A DNA stretch of 64,000 bases from Pseudomonas canadensis (lineage in GTDB: Bacteria > Pseudomonadota > Gammaproteobacteria > Pseudomonadales > Pseudomonadaceae), in contig NZ_AYTD01000014.1 in NCBI RefSeq assembly GCF_000503215.1, forward strand, positions 266,515 through 330,514, given 5' to 3'. The position numbers and the translations under genes are program-made. The first letter of the stretch is position 1. Each line of letters begins with the position of its first letter. The notes under the pieces are model-generated. The model was given only the letters and a program-made list of their open reading frames with translations. It was not told the DNA's origin and searched no databases. Below, piece by piece: positions 32,517 through 41,149 of the stretch.

Positions 32517-34196
32517 ATGAGCATGCTCAAAGACCCGTCTTCGAAGTACCGCGCGTTCCCGACCATCGACATCCCGGACCGCACCTGGCCGTCGAAGACC
32601 ATCACCGAAGCGCCGATCTGGTGCAGCTCGGACCTGCGTGATGGCAACCAGTCGCTGATCGAGCCGATGGACGCGGTGAAAAAGCTGCGTTTCTGGAAGA
32701 CTCTGGTTGCCGTCGGCGTGAAGGAAATCGAAGCCTCGTTCCCCGCCGCCTCGCAAACCGACTTCGACTTCGTACGTACCCTGATCGAAGACAACCACAT
32801 CCCCGAGGACACCACCATCCAGGTGCTGACCCAGGGCCGTGAAGACTTGATCGCACGCACCTTCGAATCCCTGCGCGGCGCCAAGAAGGCCATCGTGCAC
32901 TTGTACAACGCCACGTCGCCGTCCTTCCGTCGCATCGTGTTCAACCAGGACAAGGACGGCATCAAGGCCATCGCGGTCAACGCGGCCAAGCTGTTCGTCA
33001 AATATGCCGCCCAGCAGCCGGAAACCCAGTGGACCTTCGAATACTCCCCGGAGACCTTCAGCGCCACCGAACTGGAGTTTGCCAAGGAAGTCTGTGATGC
33101 GGTGATCGAGGTGTGGAACCCGACGCCTGAGCACAAGATGATCCTTAACCTGCCGGCTACCGTGGAATGCGCCACGCCGAATATCTATGCCGACCAGATC
33201 GAGTGGTTCGGTCGCCATATCAACCGTCGTGACAGCGTGATCATCAGCCTGCACACCCACAACGACCGTGGCACTGGCGTTGCCGCCACCGAGCTGGGCC
33301 TGATGGCCGGCGCCGACCGTGTCGAAGGCTGCCTGTTCGGCAACGGCGAGCGTACCGGTAACGTCGACCTGGTCACCGTGGCCCTGAACATGTACACCCA
33401 GGGCCTCGACCCGCAGCTGGACTTCTCCGACATCGACGGCGTGCGCAAGGTCGTCGAGGAATGCAACCAGATCCAGGTGCACCCACGTCACCCGTACGTC
33501 GGCGACCTGGTGCACACCGCGTTCTCCGGCTCTCACCAGGACGCGATCCGCAAAGGTTTCTCCCAGCAGAAAGACGATGCGCTGTGGGAAGTGCCGTACT
33601 TGCCGATCGACCCGGCCGACATCGGCCGCAGCTACGAGGCGGTGATTCGCGTGAACAGCCAGTCGGGCAAAGGCGGCATCGCCTACCTGCTGGAGCAGGA
33701 ATACGACATCAGCTTGCCGCGTCGTATGCAGATCGAGTTCAGCCAAGTGGTACAGGCCGAAACCGACCGTGTGGGCCTGGAGATGACAGCGCCGCAGATC
33801 TACGCCTTGCTGCAGCGTGAATACCTGCAAGCCAACACCCCGTACGCGCTGGTCAGCCATCGCCTGCAGGAAGAAAACGGTAACAGCTTTGTTGAGGTGG
33901 AAGTCTCCGGCAAGGGCCAGGGCGAAACCAACCTGCACTGGAAAGGCAAAGGCAACGGCGCGTTGGAAGCGCTGGTGGCAGGCCTGCCGATTGGTGTGGA
34001 GATCATGGACTACAACGAACACGCAATCGGCGCAGGCACCAACGCCAAAGCCGCGGCCTACATCGAGCTGCGTGTGAACGGTGAGCGTCCGGTGCATGGC
34101 GTGGGTATTGATGAAAACATCACCACCGCCAGCTTCAAGGCGCTGTTCAGCGCGCTGAACCGTTCGCTGAGCCAGCAGGAAGCCAAGGCGGCGTAA
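32517..34196 (+). CDS. leuA: 2-isopropylmalate synthase
   Basis: The 559-residue enzyme is of the LeuA type 2 (long) class. It condenses acetyl-CoA and 2-oxoisovalerate in the first step of leucine synthesis. The TIM barrel has CSSDLRDGNQSLIEP (metal Asp) and ISLHTHNDRGTG (metal His pair), and the C-terminal region carries the leucine-binding regulatory domain (about 430-555). A good ribosome-binding site, AAAGGA, precedes the ATG. Monocistronic, with a strong terminator after it. Confidence 0.97.
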   Translation: MSMLKDPSSKYRAFPTIDIPDRTWPSKTITEAPIWCSSDLRDGNQSLIEPMDAVKKLRFWKTLVAVGVKEIEASFPAASQTDFDFVRTLIEDNHIPEDTTIQVLTQGREDLIARTFESLRGAKKAIVHLYNATSPSFRRIVFNQDKDGIKAIAVNAAKLFVKYAAQQPETQWTFEYSPETFSATELEFAKEVCDAVIEVWNPTPEHKMILNLPATVECATPNIYADQIEWFGRHINRRDSVIISLHTHNDRGTGVAATELGLMAGADRVEGCLFGNGERTGNVDLVTVALNMYTQGLDPQLDFSDIDGVRKVVEECNQIQVHPRHPYVGDLVHTAFSGSHQDAIRKGFSQQKDDALWEVPYLPIDPADIGRSYEAVIRVNSQSGKGGIAYLLEQEYDISLPRRMQIEFSQVVQAETDRVGLEMTAPQIYALLQREYLQANTPYALVSHRLQEENGNSFVEVEVSGKGQGETNLHWKGKGNGALEALVAGLPIGVEIMDYNEHAIGAGTNAKAAAYIELRVNGERPVHGVGIDENITTASFKALFSALNRSLSQQEAKAA

Positions 34197-34214
34197 GCGT
34201 TTCGCTGTCATACA

Positions 34215-34246
34215 AAAGGCCCCTGGGTAAGACCCCAGGGGCCTTT
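34215..34246 (+). terminator. leuA terminator
   Basis: AAAGGCCCCTGGG (34215-34227) pairs with CCCAGGGGCCTTT (34234-34246), followed by CTGTTT. Confidence 0.92.
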
Positions 34247-34258
34247 CTGTTTCCGGAC

Positions 34259-34362
34259 CTTGTAGGAGCGAGCGTGCTCGCGAAAAACGCAAGGGCACCG
34301 CTGGCTACCTGATAGCGCTGCGTTATCGTTAAGGTTTTTCGCGAGCAAGCTCGCTCCTACAG
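34259..34362. repeat. REPIN overlapping the omega-amidase stop codon
   Basis: TGTAGGAGCGAGCGTGCTCG and the inverted arm ending GCTCGCTCCTACAG. The stop TAG of the minus-strand gene (34357-34359) is the TAG of the REP head. Confidence 0.88.
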
Positions 34363-35148
34363 GAACTGGAAGCTGTCAGCATCCAAGTTGGCTGGAAACC
34401 GGGTGCGATACGCCGCCAATTCCGCCGCGTCCAGGCTCACCTGAAATACACCGTCCGCTTCCCCCGCACTCAGCAGGGTCTCACCCTGGAAGTCCAACAC
34501 CTGGCTGTCCCCAGTGTAAGCAAAGCCCTTCCCATCCGTGCCCACCCGATTCACTGCCGCCACGTAGCACAGGTTTTCAATAGCCCGCGCCGGCAGCAGC
34601 CGGTTCCAGTGTGAACGCCGCGCACCCGGCCAGTTGGCGGTGTACAGCAGCAGGTCGGTGTCCTGGGCGTCGCGGCTCCATACCGGGAAGCGCAGGTCGT
34701 AGCAAATCAACGGGCGAATACGCCAACCCTTCAATTCGAACTGCACCTGGCGTTCGCCCGGCGTGTAGTGATTATGCTCACCCGCCATGCGGAACAGATG
34801 GCGCTTGTCGTAATGCAGCACCTCGCCATCCGGCCGCGCCCACAGCAGGCGGTTGCGGTGGCTGCCGTCGGCGGCCTGGATGATCACACTGCCGGTAATC
34901 ACCGCGTTGTACTTCGCCGCCTGGGCCTGGAGCCAGTGATGGGTCGGGCCGTTTTCAGGCTCTGCGAGGGCTTGCGACTCCATCGAGAAGCCTGTGGTGA
35001 ACATCTCGGGCAACACAATCAGGTCGGCGCCTTTGGCTTGCTCCAACAGCAGTTCGAAATGTTCGAGGTTGGCCTGGCGGTCATGCCAGGCCAGGCTGGT
35101 CTGGACCAGGGCGATGTTCAGGTTCGGCAGTGCACTCAGATCACGCAT
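34357..35148 (-). CDS. Nitrilase-family omega-amidase
   Basis: The 263-residue protein has the nitrilase triad Glu (VLPEMFTTGFSM), Lys (HYDKRHLF) and Cys (PLICYDLRFPVW), the YafV/Nit2-type omega-amidase pattern. It hydrolyses 2-oxoglutaramate and 2-oxosuccinamate. The frame is open upstream, but MRDLSALPNLNIALVQ at 35148 overlaps the end of the aminotransferase gene by 13 bases and is the natural start. With that enzyme it completes methionine salvage: glutamine donates its amino group to the keto acid and the amidase drains the product. The final codons and stop lie in a REPIN. Confidence 0.9.
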   Translation of the reverse strand: MRDLSALPNLNIALVQTSLAWHDRQANLEHFELLLEQAKGADLIVLPEMFTTGFSMESQALAEPENGPTHHWLQAQAAKYNAVITGSVIIQAADGSHRNRLLWARPDGEVLHYDKRHLFRMAGEHNHYTPGERQVQFELKGWRIRPLICYDLRFPVWSRDAQDTDLLLYTANWPGARRSHWNRLLPARAIENLCYVAAVNRVGTDGKGFAYTGDSQVLDFQGETLLSAGEADGVFQVSLDAAELAAYRTRFPANLDADSFQFL

Positions 35149-36284
35149 AGTTTTTCCGCCGCTTGGCGCAGCGTTTCCTCGCGTTTGGCAAAGCACAGGC
35201 GCACCAGGCGCTGGCCTTGGGGTGGGGTCTGGTAAAACACCGAAACCGGGATGGTGGCCACACCGTGTTCGCGGGTCATCCACAAGGACATGGCGACGTC
35301 ATCCAGGTCCGGGCGGATCTGTGAGTAATCCACCAGTTGGAAGTAGGTACCGGTCACTCGGGTAAAGCTGAAACGGGACGGCGCCAACAGGTCGCAGAAC
35401 AGGTCACGCTTGGCCTGGTAGAACGCCGGTAATTCGTCGACGTGTTCCGGGTGTTCGGCCATGAAGTCGGCCAGCGCGTATTGCAGTGGGGTCACGCCGC
35501 AGAAATTGACGTATTGGTGCACTTTACGCAATTCGGCGGTGAGGGCTGGCGGTGCGACGACATAGCCGGTTTTCCAGCCAGTGACGTGATAGGTCTTGCC
35601 AAAAGAGCTGACCACAAACGCGCGCTGGTAGAGTTCTTCGTGGGCCAACACGCTGACGTGAGACACGCCGTCGAATACCAAGTGTTCATAGACTTCGTCG
35701 CTGACCAGATAGATATCACGGTCACGGATCAGTTCGGCCAATTGGTCCAGCTCGGCGCGGCTGATCAAGGCACCTGTAGGGTTGTGCGGGGTATTGAGAA
35801 TGATCATGCGCGTGCGCGGTGACAGCGCCGCCTTGACCTTCTCGAAGTCGAGGGTAAAGCCGTTCAGGCTCAGTTGCACATGCACGCAGCAACCGCCAGC
35901 CAGCTCCACCGAAGGCTCATAGCTGTCGTAGCTGGGGTCGAACACGATCACTTCATCGCCCGTGCGAATCACTGCCTGGATCGCGCAGAAGATCGCTTCG
36001 GTGGCGCCAGGGGTGATGGTCACTTCACTGTCGGCATTGACCGTGGCGCCGTAACTGCGGGCAATCTTGGCGGCCACCTGCTGACGCAGCACCGGCAGAC
36101 CGGTCATAGGGGCATATTGGTTGTGACCGAGGGCGATGTGCTTGCCCACCGCGTCGAGCAAAGCCTGGGGGCCATTGAAGTCCGGGAAGCCCTGGGACAG
36201 GTTGAGCGCGCCGGTTTCGGCTGCGAGCTGCGACATGGTGGTGAAAATGGTCGTGCCGACATTCGGCAGCTTACTGGTGATCAT
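35136..36284 (-). CDS. Methionine (glutamine-type) aminotransferase, PLP-dependent
   Basis: The 382-residue fold-type I enzyme is of the YbdL / glutamine transaminase K class. It has NLSQGFPDF near the N-terminus, NTPHNPTGA, the SDEVYEHL motif and the PLP lysine in SSFGKTYHVTGWK. It aminates 4-methylthio-2-oxobutyrate to methionine using glutamine or aromatic donors. The start MITSKLPNVGTT at 36284 is preferred to the upstream in-frame ATG. Overlap with the omega-amidase gene supports a shared pathway. Confidence 0.9.
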   Translation of the reverse strand: MITSKLPNVGTTIFTTMSQLAAETGALNLSQGFPDFNGPQALLDAVGKHIALGHNQYAPMTGLPVLRQQVAAKIARSYGATVNADSEVTITPGATEAIFCAIQAVIRTGDEVIVFDPSYDSYEPSVELAGGCCVHVQLSLNGFTLDFEKVKAALSPRTRMIILNTPHNPTGALISRAELDQLAELIRDRDIYLVSDEVYEHLVFDGVSHVSVLAHEELYQRAFVVSSFGKTYHVTGWKTGYVVAPPALTAELRKVHQYVNFCGVTPLQYALADFMAEHPEHVDELPAFYQAKRDLFCDLLAPSRFSFTRVTGTYFQLVDYSQIRPDLDDVAMSLWMTREHGVATIPVSVFYQTPPQGQRLVRLCFAKREETLRQAAEKLCVI

Positions 36285-36360
36285 CGAAAGGCCCCTGCAG
36301 ATGAGCCCCAAGTTTTAAGCTGCCAACTGCACCGGGTCAAGGCACAAACCACCGCGCACA

Positions 36361-36384
36361 AAAAAGGGCTCCAAAGGAGCCCTC
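36361..36384 (-). terminator. der terminator
   Basis: AGGGCTCC (36366-36373) pairs with GGAGCCCT (36377-36384). On the minus strand the stem is followed by six T residues. Confidence 0.92.
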
Positions 36385-36405
36385 TCTCACAACTTGAAGC
36401 TGCCG

Positions 36406-37875
36406 TTATTTCTTGTCACGGCGCTTCTTGTCGGCCTTCTTGTGGTGAGTCATCAAACGACGCTTCTTGTTCACCTGACGGTCAGTCAGTGTGTTCTTGT
36501 TGCCTTCGTATGGGTTCTCGCCCCCCTTGAACTCGATACGGATCGGCGTACCGACCAGTTTCAAGACACGGCGGTAGGTGTTTTCCAGGTAACGCACATA
36601 GGACTTCGGCACCTTCTCGATCTGGTTACCGTGGATCACGATAATCGGCGGGTTGGCACCACCCAAGTGGGCGTAACGCAGTTTGATCCGGCGGTTGTTG
36701 ACCATCGGCGGCGCATGCTCACCAACGGCGTCTTCCAGGATCTGGGTAAGGCGATTGGTCGGCCAGCGGGTGACCGCAGACTTGAACGAGTTCTGTACGG
36801 ACGCGTAGAGGTTGCCCACGCCGGTGCCGTGCAGTGCCGAGATAAAGTGGATATCGGCGAACTCGACGAAGAACAGGCGGCGTTGCAGCTCGATCTTGAC
36901 GAAATCGCGCTCGCTCGGCGTCATGCCGTCCCACTTGTTGATCGCGATCACCAGTGCCCGACCGGCCTCCAGGGCAAAGCCCAGCAGGTTGAGGTCGTGG
37001 TCCACCACGCCTTCGCGGGCGTCCATCACAAAGATCACCACGTTGGCGTCTTTGATCGCCTGCAGGGTTTTCACCACCGAGAACTTTTCAACTTCCTCGT
37101 GGATCTTGCCGCGCTTGCGCACACCGGCGGTGTCGATCAGCGTGTATTTTTCCTCGTTGCGTTCGAACGGAATGTAGATGCTGTCGCGGGTGGTGCCGGG
37201 TTGGTCGTAGACGATAACCCGATCTTCACCGAGCATGCGGTTGACCAGCGTCGACTTGCCGACGTTAGGGCGGCCGATGATGGCGATCTTGATACCGTCT
37301 TTTTCGCTCGGGCCAGGAATGCGCTTGGCTTCCTCGCCTTCGGCAACGATTTCCTCTTCGCCTTCTTCTTCCTCGACATCATCCTTAGGGAAATCGCGCA
37401 GGGCGATTTCCAGCATCTGGGTGATACCGCGACCGTGAGCGCCGGCGACCGGAATCGCATCGCCCAGGCCCATCGGGCTGAATTCGGCACGGGCCGCTTC
37501 AGGATCGATGTTGTCGATCTTGTTCGCGACCAGATAGGAACGCTTGTTGCGCTTGCGCAGGTGCTCGCCAATCATTTGGTCAGCAGCGGTGTAGCCCGCA
37601 CGGGCGTCCACCAGGAACAACACGACATCGGCTTCTTCAATGGCGAGCAGAGACTGCTCGGCCATCTTTTCGTCCATGCCATGCTCGTCACCGGAGATAC
37701 CACCGGTGTCGACAATAATGTAGGAGCGCCCTTGCCACTTTGCCTCACCGTATTGGCGATCACGGGTCAGACCGGACAAGTCGCCGACGATGGCGTCGCG
37801 AGTCCTGGTCAGGCGGTTGAACAAGGTGGACTTGCCGACGTTAGGTCGGCCCACCAGGGCGATTACGGGAACCAT
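36406..37875 (-). CDS. der: Ribosome-biogenesis GTPase Der (EngA)
   Basis: The 489-residue protein has two tandem G domains, each with a GRPNVGKST P-loop (about residues 10 and 190) and NKxD motifs (NKID, NKWD). An acidic linker carries EEEEGEEEIVAEGEEA, and the C-terminal KH-like domain ends in a Lys/Arg-rich tail. It is needed for 50S subunit assembly. The ATG at 37875 follows GGAG; an upstream in-frame ATG at 37887 is less likely. It is separated from bamB by a terminator, so it probably has its own promoter. Confidence 0.96.
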   Translation of the reverse strand: MVPVIALVGRPNVGKSTLFNRLTRTRDAIVGDLSGLTRDRQYGEAKWQGRSYIIVDTGGISGDEHGMDEKMAEQSLLAIEEADVVLFLVDARAGYTAADQMIGEHLRKRNKRSYLVANKIDNIDPEAARAEFSPMGLGDAIPVAGAHGRGITQMLEIALRDFPKDDVEEEEGEEEIVAEGEEAKRIPGPSEKDGIKIAIIGRPNVGKSTLVNRMLGEDRVIVYDQPGTTRDSIYIPFERNEEKYTLIDTAGVRKRGKIHEEVEKFSVVKTLQAIKDANVVIFVMDAREGVVDHDLNLLGFALEAGRALVIAINKWDGMTPSERDFVKIELQRRLFFVEFADIHFISALHGTGVGNLYASVQNSFKSAVTRWPTNRLTQILEDAVGEHAPPMVNNRRIKLRYAHLGGANPPIIVIHGNQIEKVPKSYVRYLENTYRRVLKLVGTPIRIEFKGGENPYEGNKNTLTDRQVNKKRRLMTHHKKADKKRRDKK

Positions 37876-37900
37876 GCGGCTCTCCACTTCGTTATTTCAG

Positions 37901-37931
37901 AAAATACAAAAGCCGCTGCAGGGCAGCGGCT
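37901..37931 (-). terminator. bamB-side terminator before der
   Basis: AGCCGCTG (37911-37918) pairs with CAGCGGCT (37924-37931). On the minus strand the stem is followed by TTTTGTATTTT. Confidence 0.8.
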
Positions 37932-37963
37932 GGTGCTCGGGGCAGCATAATCAAATGCCGCAT

Positions 37964-37981
37964 GCCCCGCCGAAGCGGGGC
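37964..37981 (-). other. UUCG-tetraloop hairpin downstream of bamB
   Basis: GCCCCGC and GCGGGGC flank TTCG when read on the minus strand, giving the very stable C(UUCG)G loop. There is no T-tract, so it is more likely an mRNA-end protector for the upstream operon than a terminator. Confidence 0.65.
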
Positions 37982-38009
37982 CGCCTGGGTGTTACCCCAA
38001 GCATAGTTC

Positions 38010-39161
38010 TTACTTGATGGTCAGGGCTTCCAGCTTGCCGCTGTTGCCAAACACATAAAGCATGTTACCCACGACCAGCGGACGCGCACGCAGGCCGTCG
38101 CTGTCGATACGCTCGCGACCCACGAAGCGACCGTCCACCTGGCTCAGCAGGTGCAGGTAGCCTTCGAAGTCACCCACGGCGACGTAGCTGGAGAACACTT
38201 CCGGTGCCGACAGTTGACGGCGAGCCAGGGAGTCGTTGCTCCACAGCGCGGTAGTGGAACGTTCGTCGACACTTTCAACGGTGCCGGACGAGAGGCTTAC
38301 GTAGACGCTGCCAAACCCTTGGGCGACACCGGCGTAGCTGGAAGCATCACGCTGCCAGTTAACGCGGCCGCTCTGCAGGTCCAGTGCGGCAACACGGCCC
38401 TGGTAGGTAGCGACGTAGAGGGTTTCACCGGACAGCAGCAGGCCGCCGTCGATGTCCACTACGCGGTCCAGCTCGGAACGACCTTGCGGGATGGCCACAC
38501 GGGTTTCCCAGGCCGGCACGCCGTTCTGGGTATCCAGGGCGACCACTTTACCGGTCGACAGGCCTGCAACGGCCAGATTGTTGGTCACAATCGGACCACT
38601 GGTACCGCGCAACGTCAGCACCGCTGGGGTGCTGTCGTACAACCAACGCTGTTCGCCAGTGCTGGCGTCGAGGCCGATTACACGGTCGTCCTGGGTTTGC
38701 ACCACGACGATATCGCCGTTGGTGGCAGGCGGTGCAAGGACTTCACTGGTCACGCGAGCGCGCCATTTCTCTTCACCGGTGCTGGAGTCCAGGGCCACGA
38801 CTTCGCCTTTCAGCGTGCCGAGCATCACCATGCCGTAACCCACGCCGACGGCGCCGGAGACTGGCAATTCGAGGTCTTTCTTCCACTTCACGTCGCCGTT
38901 CATGCGATCTATGGAGATCACCACGCCGGTCACGTCAGCGGCCACAATGTTGTCACCGTCGATTGCCGGTACCAACATGTTGTAGGTGTCGCCCTGACCG
39001 TCACCGATGGAGCGGCTCCACTGCTTTTGCAGGACCACTTCTTCCTTGAAGCTCGTCAGCTCGGCCGGAGGCAGTTCTTTTTTACTGTTGCTGCTGCAAC
39101 CCGCGGCCAGAACGGCCAGAGCCAGCAATGCTGCATGTTTCCAACGGATCACGTCACGCAT
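38010..39161 (-). CDS. bamB: Outer-membrane assembly lipoprotein BamB
   Basis: The 383-residue lipoprotein has the signal sequence and lipobox LAVLAAGC. It is followed by repeats of an eight-bladed beta-propeller of the PQQ/WD type, for example VVALDSSTGEEKWRARV, VIGLDASTGEQRWLY and VAALDLQSGRVNWQ. It is part of the BAM complex that inserts outer-membrane proteins. The start MRDVIRWKHAALL overlaps the end of the upstream yfgM-like gene by 8 bases. The frame extends further upstream, inside that gene. Confidence 0.95.
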   Translation of the reverse strand: MRDVIRWKHAALLALAVLAAGCSSNSKKELPPAELTSFKEEVVLQKQWSRSIGDGQGDTYNMLVPAIDGDNIVAADVTGVVISIDRMNGDVKWKKDLELPVSGAVGVGYGMVMLGTLKGEVVALDSSTGEEKWRARVTSEVLAPPATNGDIVVVQTQDDRVIGLDASTGEQRWLYDSTPAVLTLRGTSGPIVTNNLAVAGLSTGKVVALDTQNGVPAWETRVAIPQGRSELDRVVDIDGGLLLSGETLYVATYQGRVAALDLQSGRVNWQRDASSYAGVAQGFGSVYVSLSSGTVESVDERSTTALWSNDSLARRQLSAPEVFSSYVAVGDFEGYLHLLSQVDGRFVGRERIDSDGLRARPLVVGNMLYVFGNSGKLEALTIK

Positions 39162-39795
39162 CCCCTTTGGCCAAGTCGTCCAGCTTGATTTGTAAGCCAC
39201 CGACCGCCGCTTCATCAGACAGCGCCGCCTTGGCTTTTTGGTACGCAGCATTGGCTTCGTCGGTACGACCCAATTGGACCAACAGGTCGCCCTTGAGCTC
39301 TTCGCGAGTGGCTACAAATGCCTTGTCAGCATCGCCGTCGAGCAGTTTGAGTGCTTCGTCAGCCTTGTTCTGTGCCGCCAGTACCTGAGCCAGGCGCTGA
39401 CGTGCGATTTCACCCAGGGTCGGGTTGGTCGGCTTGTCGGCGATGGCCTTCAGCTCAGCGGCGGCGTCATCCAGCTTGCCGGTGTCGACCGCGACTTTCG
39501 CGACGAACAGGCTGCCGTATTGGGCGTAGGTGCTACCACCGAATTCATTCTTCAGCTTGCCGGCCAGGTCTGCAACCTGCGCAGGATCAGGCTTGCCGTC
39601 CGGCGTCAGGGTGGTTTCCAGCAATTGCTGATAGAGGATCGAGGCGCCTTGGGACTGGTTAGCCTGATACTTGGTCCAGGCTTGCCAGCCGAACACCACC
39701 ACTAAAGCCAGCAGACCGCCAGTAACCAGGGGCTTGCCGTTACGCTGCCACCAGTCCTTGAACTCGGCCAGTTGATCATCATCAGAACTCGACAC
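39154..39795 (-). CDS. YfgM-like TPR protein (SecYEG-associated)
   Basis: The 213-residue protein has a short cytoplasmic N-terminus (MSSSDDDQLAEFKDWWQRNG), one membrane segment (LVTGGLLALVVVFGWQA) and a periplasmic TPR region (about 60-205). This matches YfgM, a translocon-associated chaperone partner that in E. coli also sits between hisS and bamB. The end overlaps bamB. Confidence 0.9.
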   Translation of the reverse strand: MSSSDDDQLAEFKDWWQRNGKPLVTGGLLALVVVFGWQAWTKYQANQSQGASILYQQLLETTLTPDGKPDPAQVADLAGKLKNEFGGSTYAQYGSLFVAKVAVDTGKLDDAAAELKAIADKPTNPTLGEIARQRLAQVLAAQNKADEALKLLDGDADKAFVATREELKGDLLVQLGRTDEANAAYQKAKAALSDEAAVGGLQIKLDDLAKGDA

Positions 39796-39836
39796 CCCAA
39801 TACTCCTTAATCGCTAAATTCGGCTGTTCGACAGCT

Positions 39837-41126
39837 TCAACCCTGCACGACGCAGGTGGCCAAGTGCGCAGCGAGCGCATCAAAGGCAATGTTCTGTTGC
39901 TCGCCCTGGCCACGCAGGGGTTTGAAACCTATCACTTGCTGGGCCAGCTCGTCATCGCCGAGGATCAGTGCATACAGCGCACCGCTCTTGTCGGCCTTCT
40001 TGAATTGGCTCTTGAAGCTGCCAGCGCCGGCATTGACTTGCAGGCGCAGGTTCGGCAGTTGGTCGCGAACCTTTTCGCTCAGGGCCAGGGCAGCCAGTTC
40101 GGCGGCCTCGCCAAAGGCGCACAGGTACACGTCCACCTGACGGGAGATCTCTTCCGGGACCCGCTCCAGGGTTTCCAGCAGCAGGATCAGCCGCTCGATG
40201 CCCATGGCGAAGCCCACGCCGGTGGTCGGCTTGCCGCCCATCTGCTCGACCAGGCCGTCGTAACGACCACCAGCACACACGGTGCCCTGGGCGCCGAGTT
40301 TGTCGGTGACCCACTCGAACACGGTCTTGCTGTAGTAATCGAGGCCGCGCACCAGCTTGGTGTTGATCACGAACGGAATACCGGCAGCATCCAGGCGAGC
40401 CTTGAGGCCCTCGAAGTGGATACGGGACTCGTCGTCCAGGTAGTCGGCCATTTTCGGCGCATTGAGCAGCACGGCCTGGGTATCGGCGTTCTTGGTATCG
40501 AGGACGCGCAATGGGTTGGTCTTCAGACGGCGCTGGCTGTCTTCGTCCAACTTGTCCAGGTGGGCAGACAGGTACTCGACCAGGGCCACTTTGTAGCGGC
40601 CGCGGGATTCACTGGTGCCCAGGCTGTTGAGTTCAAGCTTGACCGCGTCGCGGATGCCCAGCAGGCCCCACAGGCGCCAGGTCAGGACGATCAGCTCGGC
40701 GTCGATGTCCGGGCCGTCGATGTTGAACACTTCCAGGCCGATCTGGTGAAACTGGCGATAACGGCCTTTCTGTGGACGCTCGTGGCGGAACATCGGGCCG
40801 ATGTACCACAACTTCTGCGGCTGGCCAGCACCGGTGAGGCCATGCTCAAGCACAGCGCGAACGCAGGCGGCAGTGCCTTCCGGACGCAGGGTCAGGGAGT
40901 CGCCGTTGCGGTCTTCAAAGGTGTACATCTCTTTTTCGACGATGTCGGTCACTTCACCGATGGAGCGCTTGAACAGCTCGGTGAACTCGACGATCGGCAT
41001 GCGGATCTGCTTGTAACCGTAGTTATCCAGCAGGCGCGCGACAGTGCCCTCGAAATAGCGCCACAGCGGCGTCTGTTCCGGCAGGATGTCGTTCATGCCA
41101 CGAATGGCTTGCAGAGACTTGCTCAC
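39837..41126 (-). CDS. hisS: Histidyl-tRNA synthetase
   Basis: The 429-residue class II aminoacyl-tRNA synthetase has motif 2 in MFRHERPQKGRYRQFHQ, the histidine-A motif GLDYYSKTVFEW and motif 3 GFAMGIERL, plus an anticodon-binding C-terminal domain (about 330-425). It starts 23 bases after the ispG stop. Confidence 0.96.
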   Translation of the reverse strand: MSKSLQAIRGMNDILPEQTPLWRYFEGTVARLLDNYGYKQIRMPIVEFTELFKRSIGEVTDIVEKEMYTFEDRNGDSLTLRPEGTAACVRAVLEHGLTGAGQPQKLWYIGPMFRHERPQKGRYRQFHQIGLEVFNIDGPDIDAELIVLTWRLWGLLGIRDAVKLELNSLGTSESRGRYKVALVEYLSAHLDKLDEDSQRRLKTNPLRVLDTKNADTQAVLLNAPKMADYLDDESRIHFEGLKARLDAAGIPFVINTKLVRGLDYYSKTVFEWVTDKLGAQGTVCAGGRYDGLVEQMGGKPTTGVGFAMGIERLILLLETLERVPEEISRQVDVYLCAFGEAAELAALALSEKVRDQLPNLRLQVNAGAGSFKSQFKKADKSGALYALILGDDELAQQVIGFKPLRGQGEQQNIAFDALAAHLATCVVQG

Positions 41127-41149
41127 ATCAAATCCTTAAATTCGTTCAA

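Noticed and set aside
37721..37745. TGTAGGAGCGCCCTTGCCAC inside der, resembling a REP
   Set aside because: It is coding sequence in frame with der. It lacks a paired arm and the match is chance.
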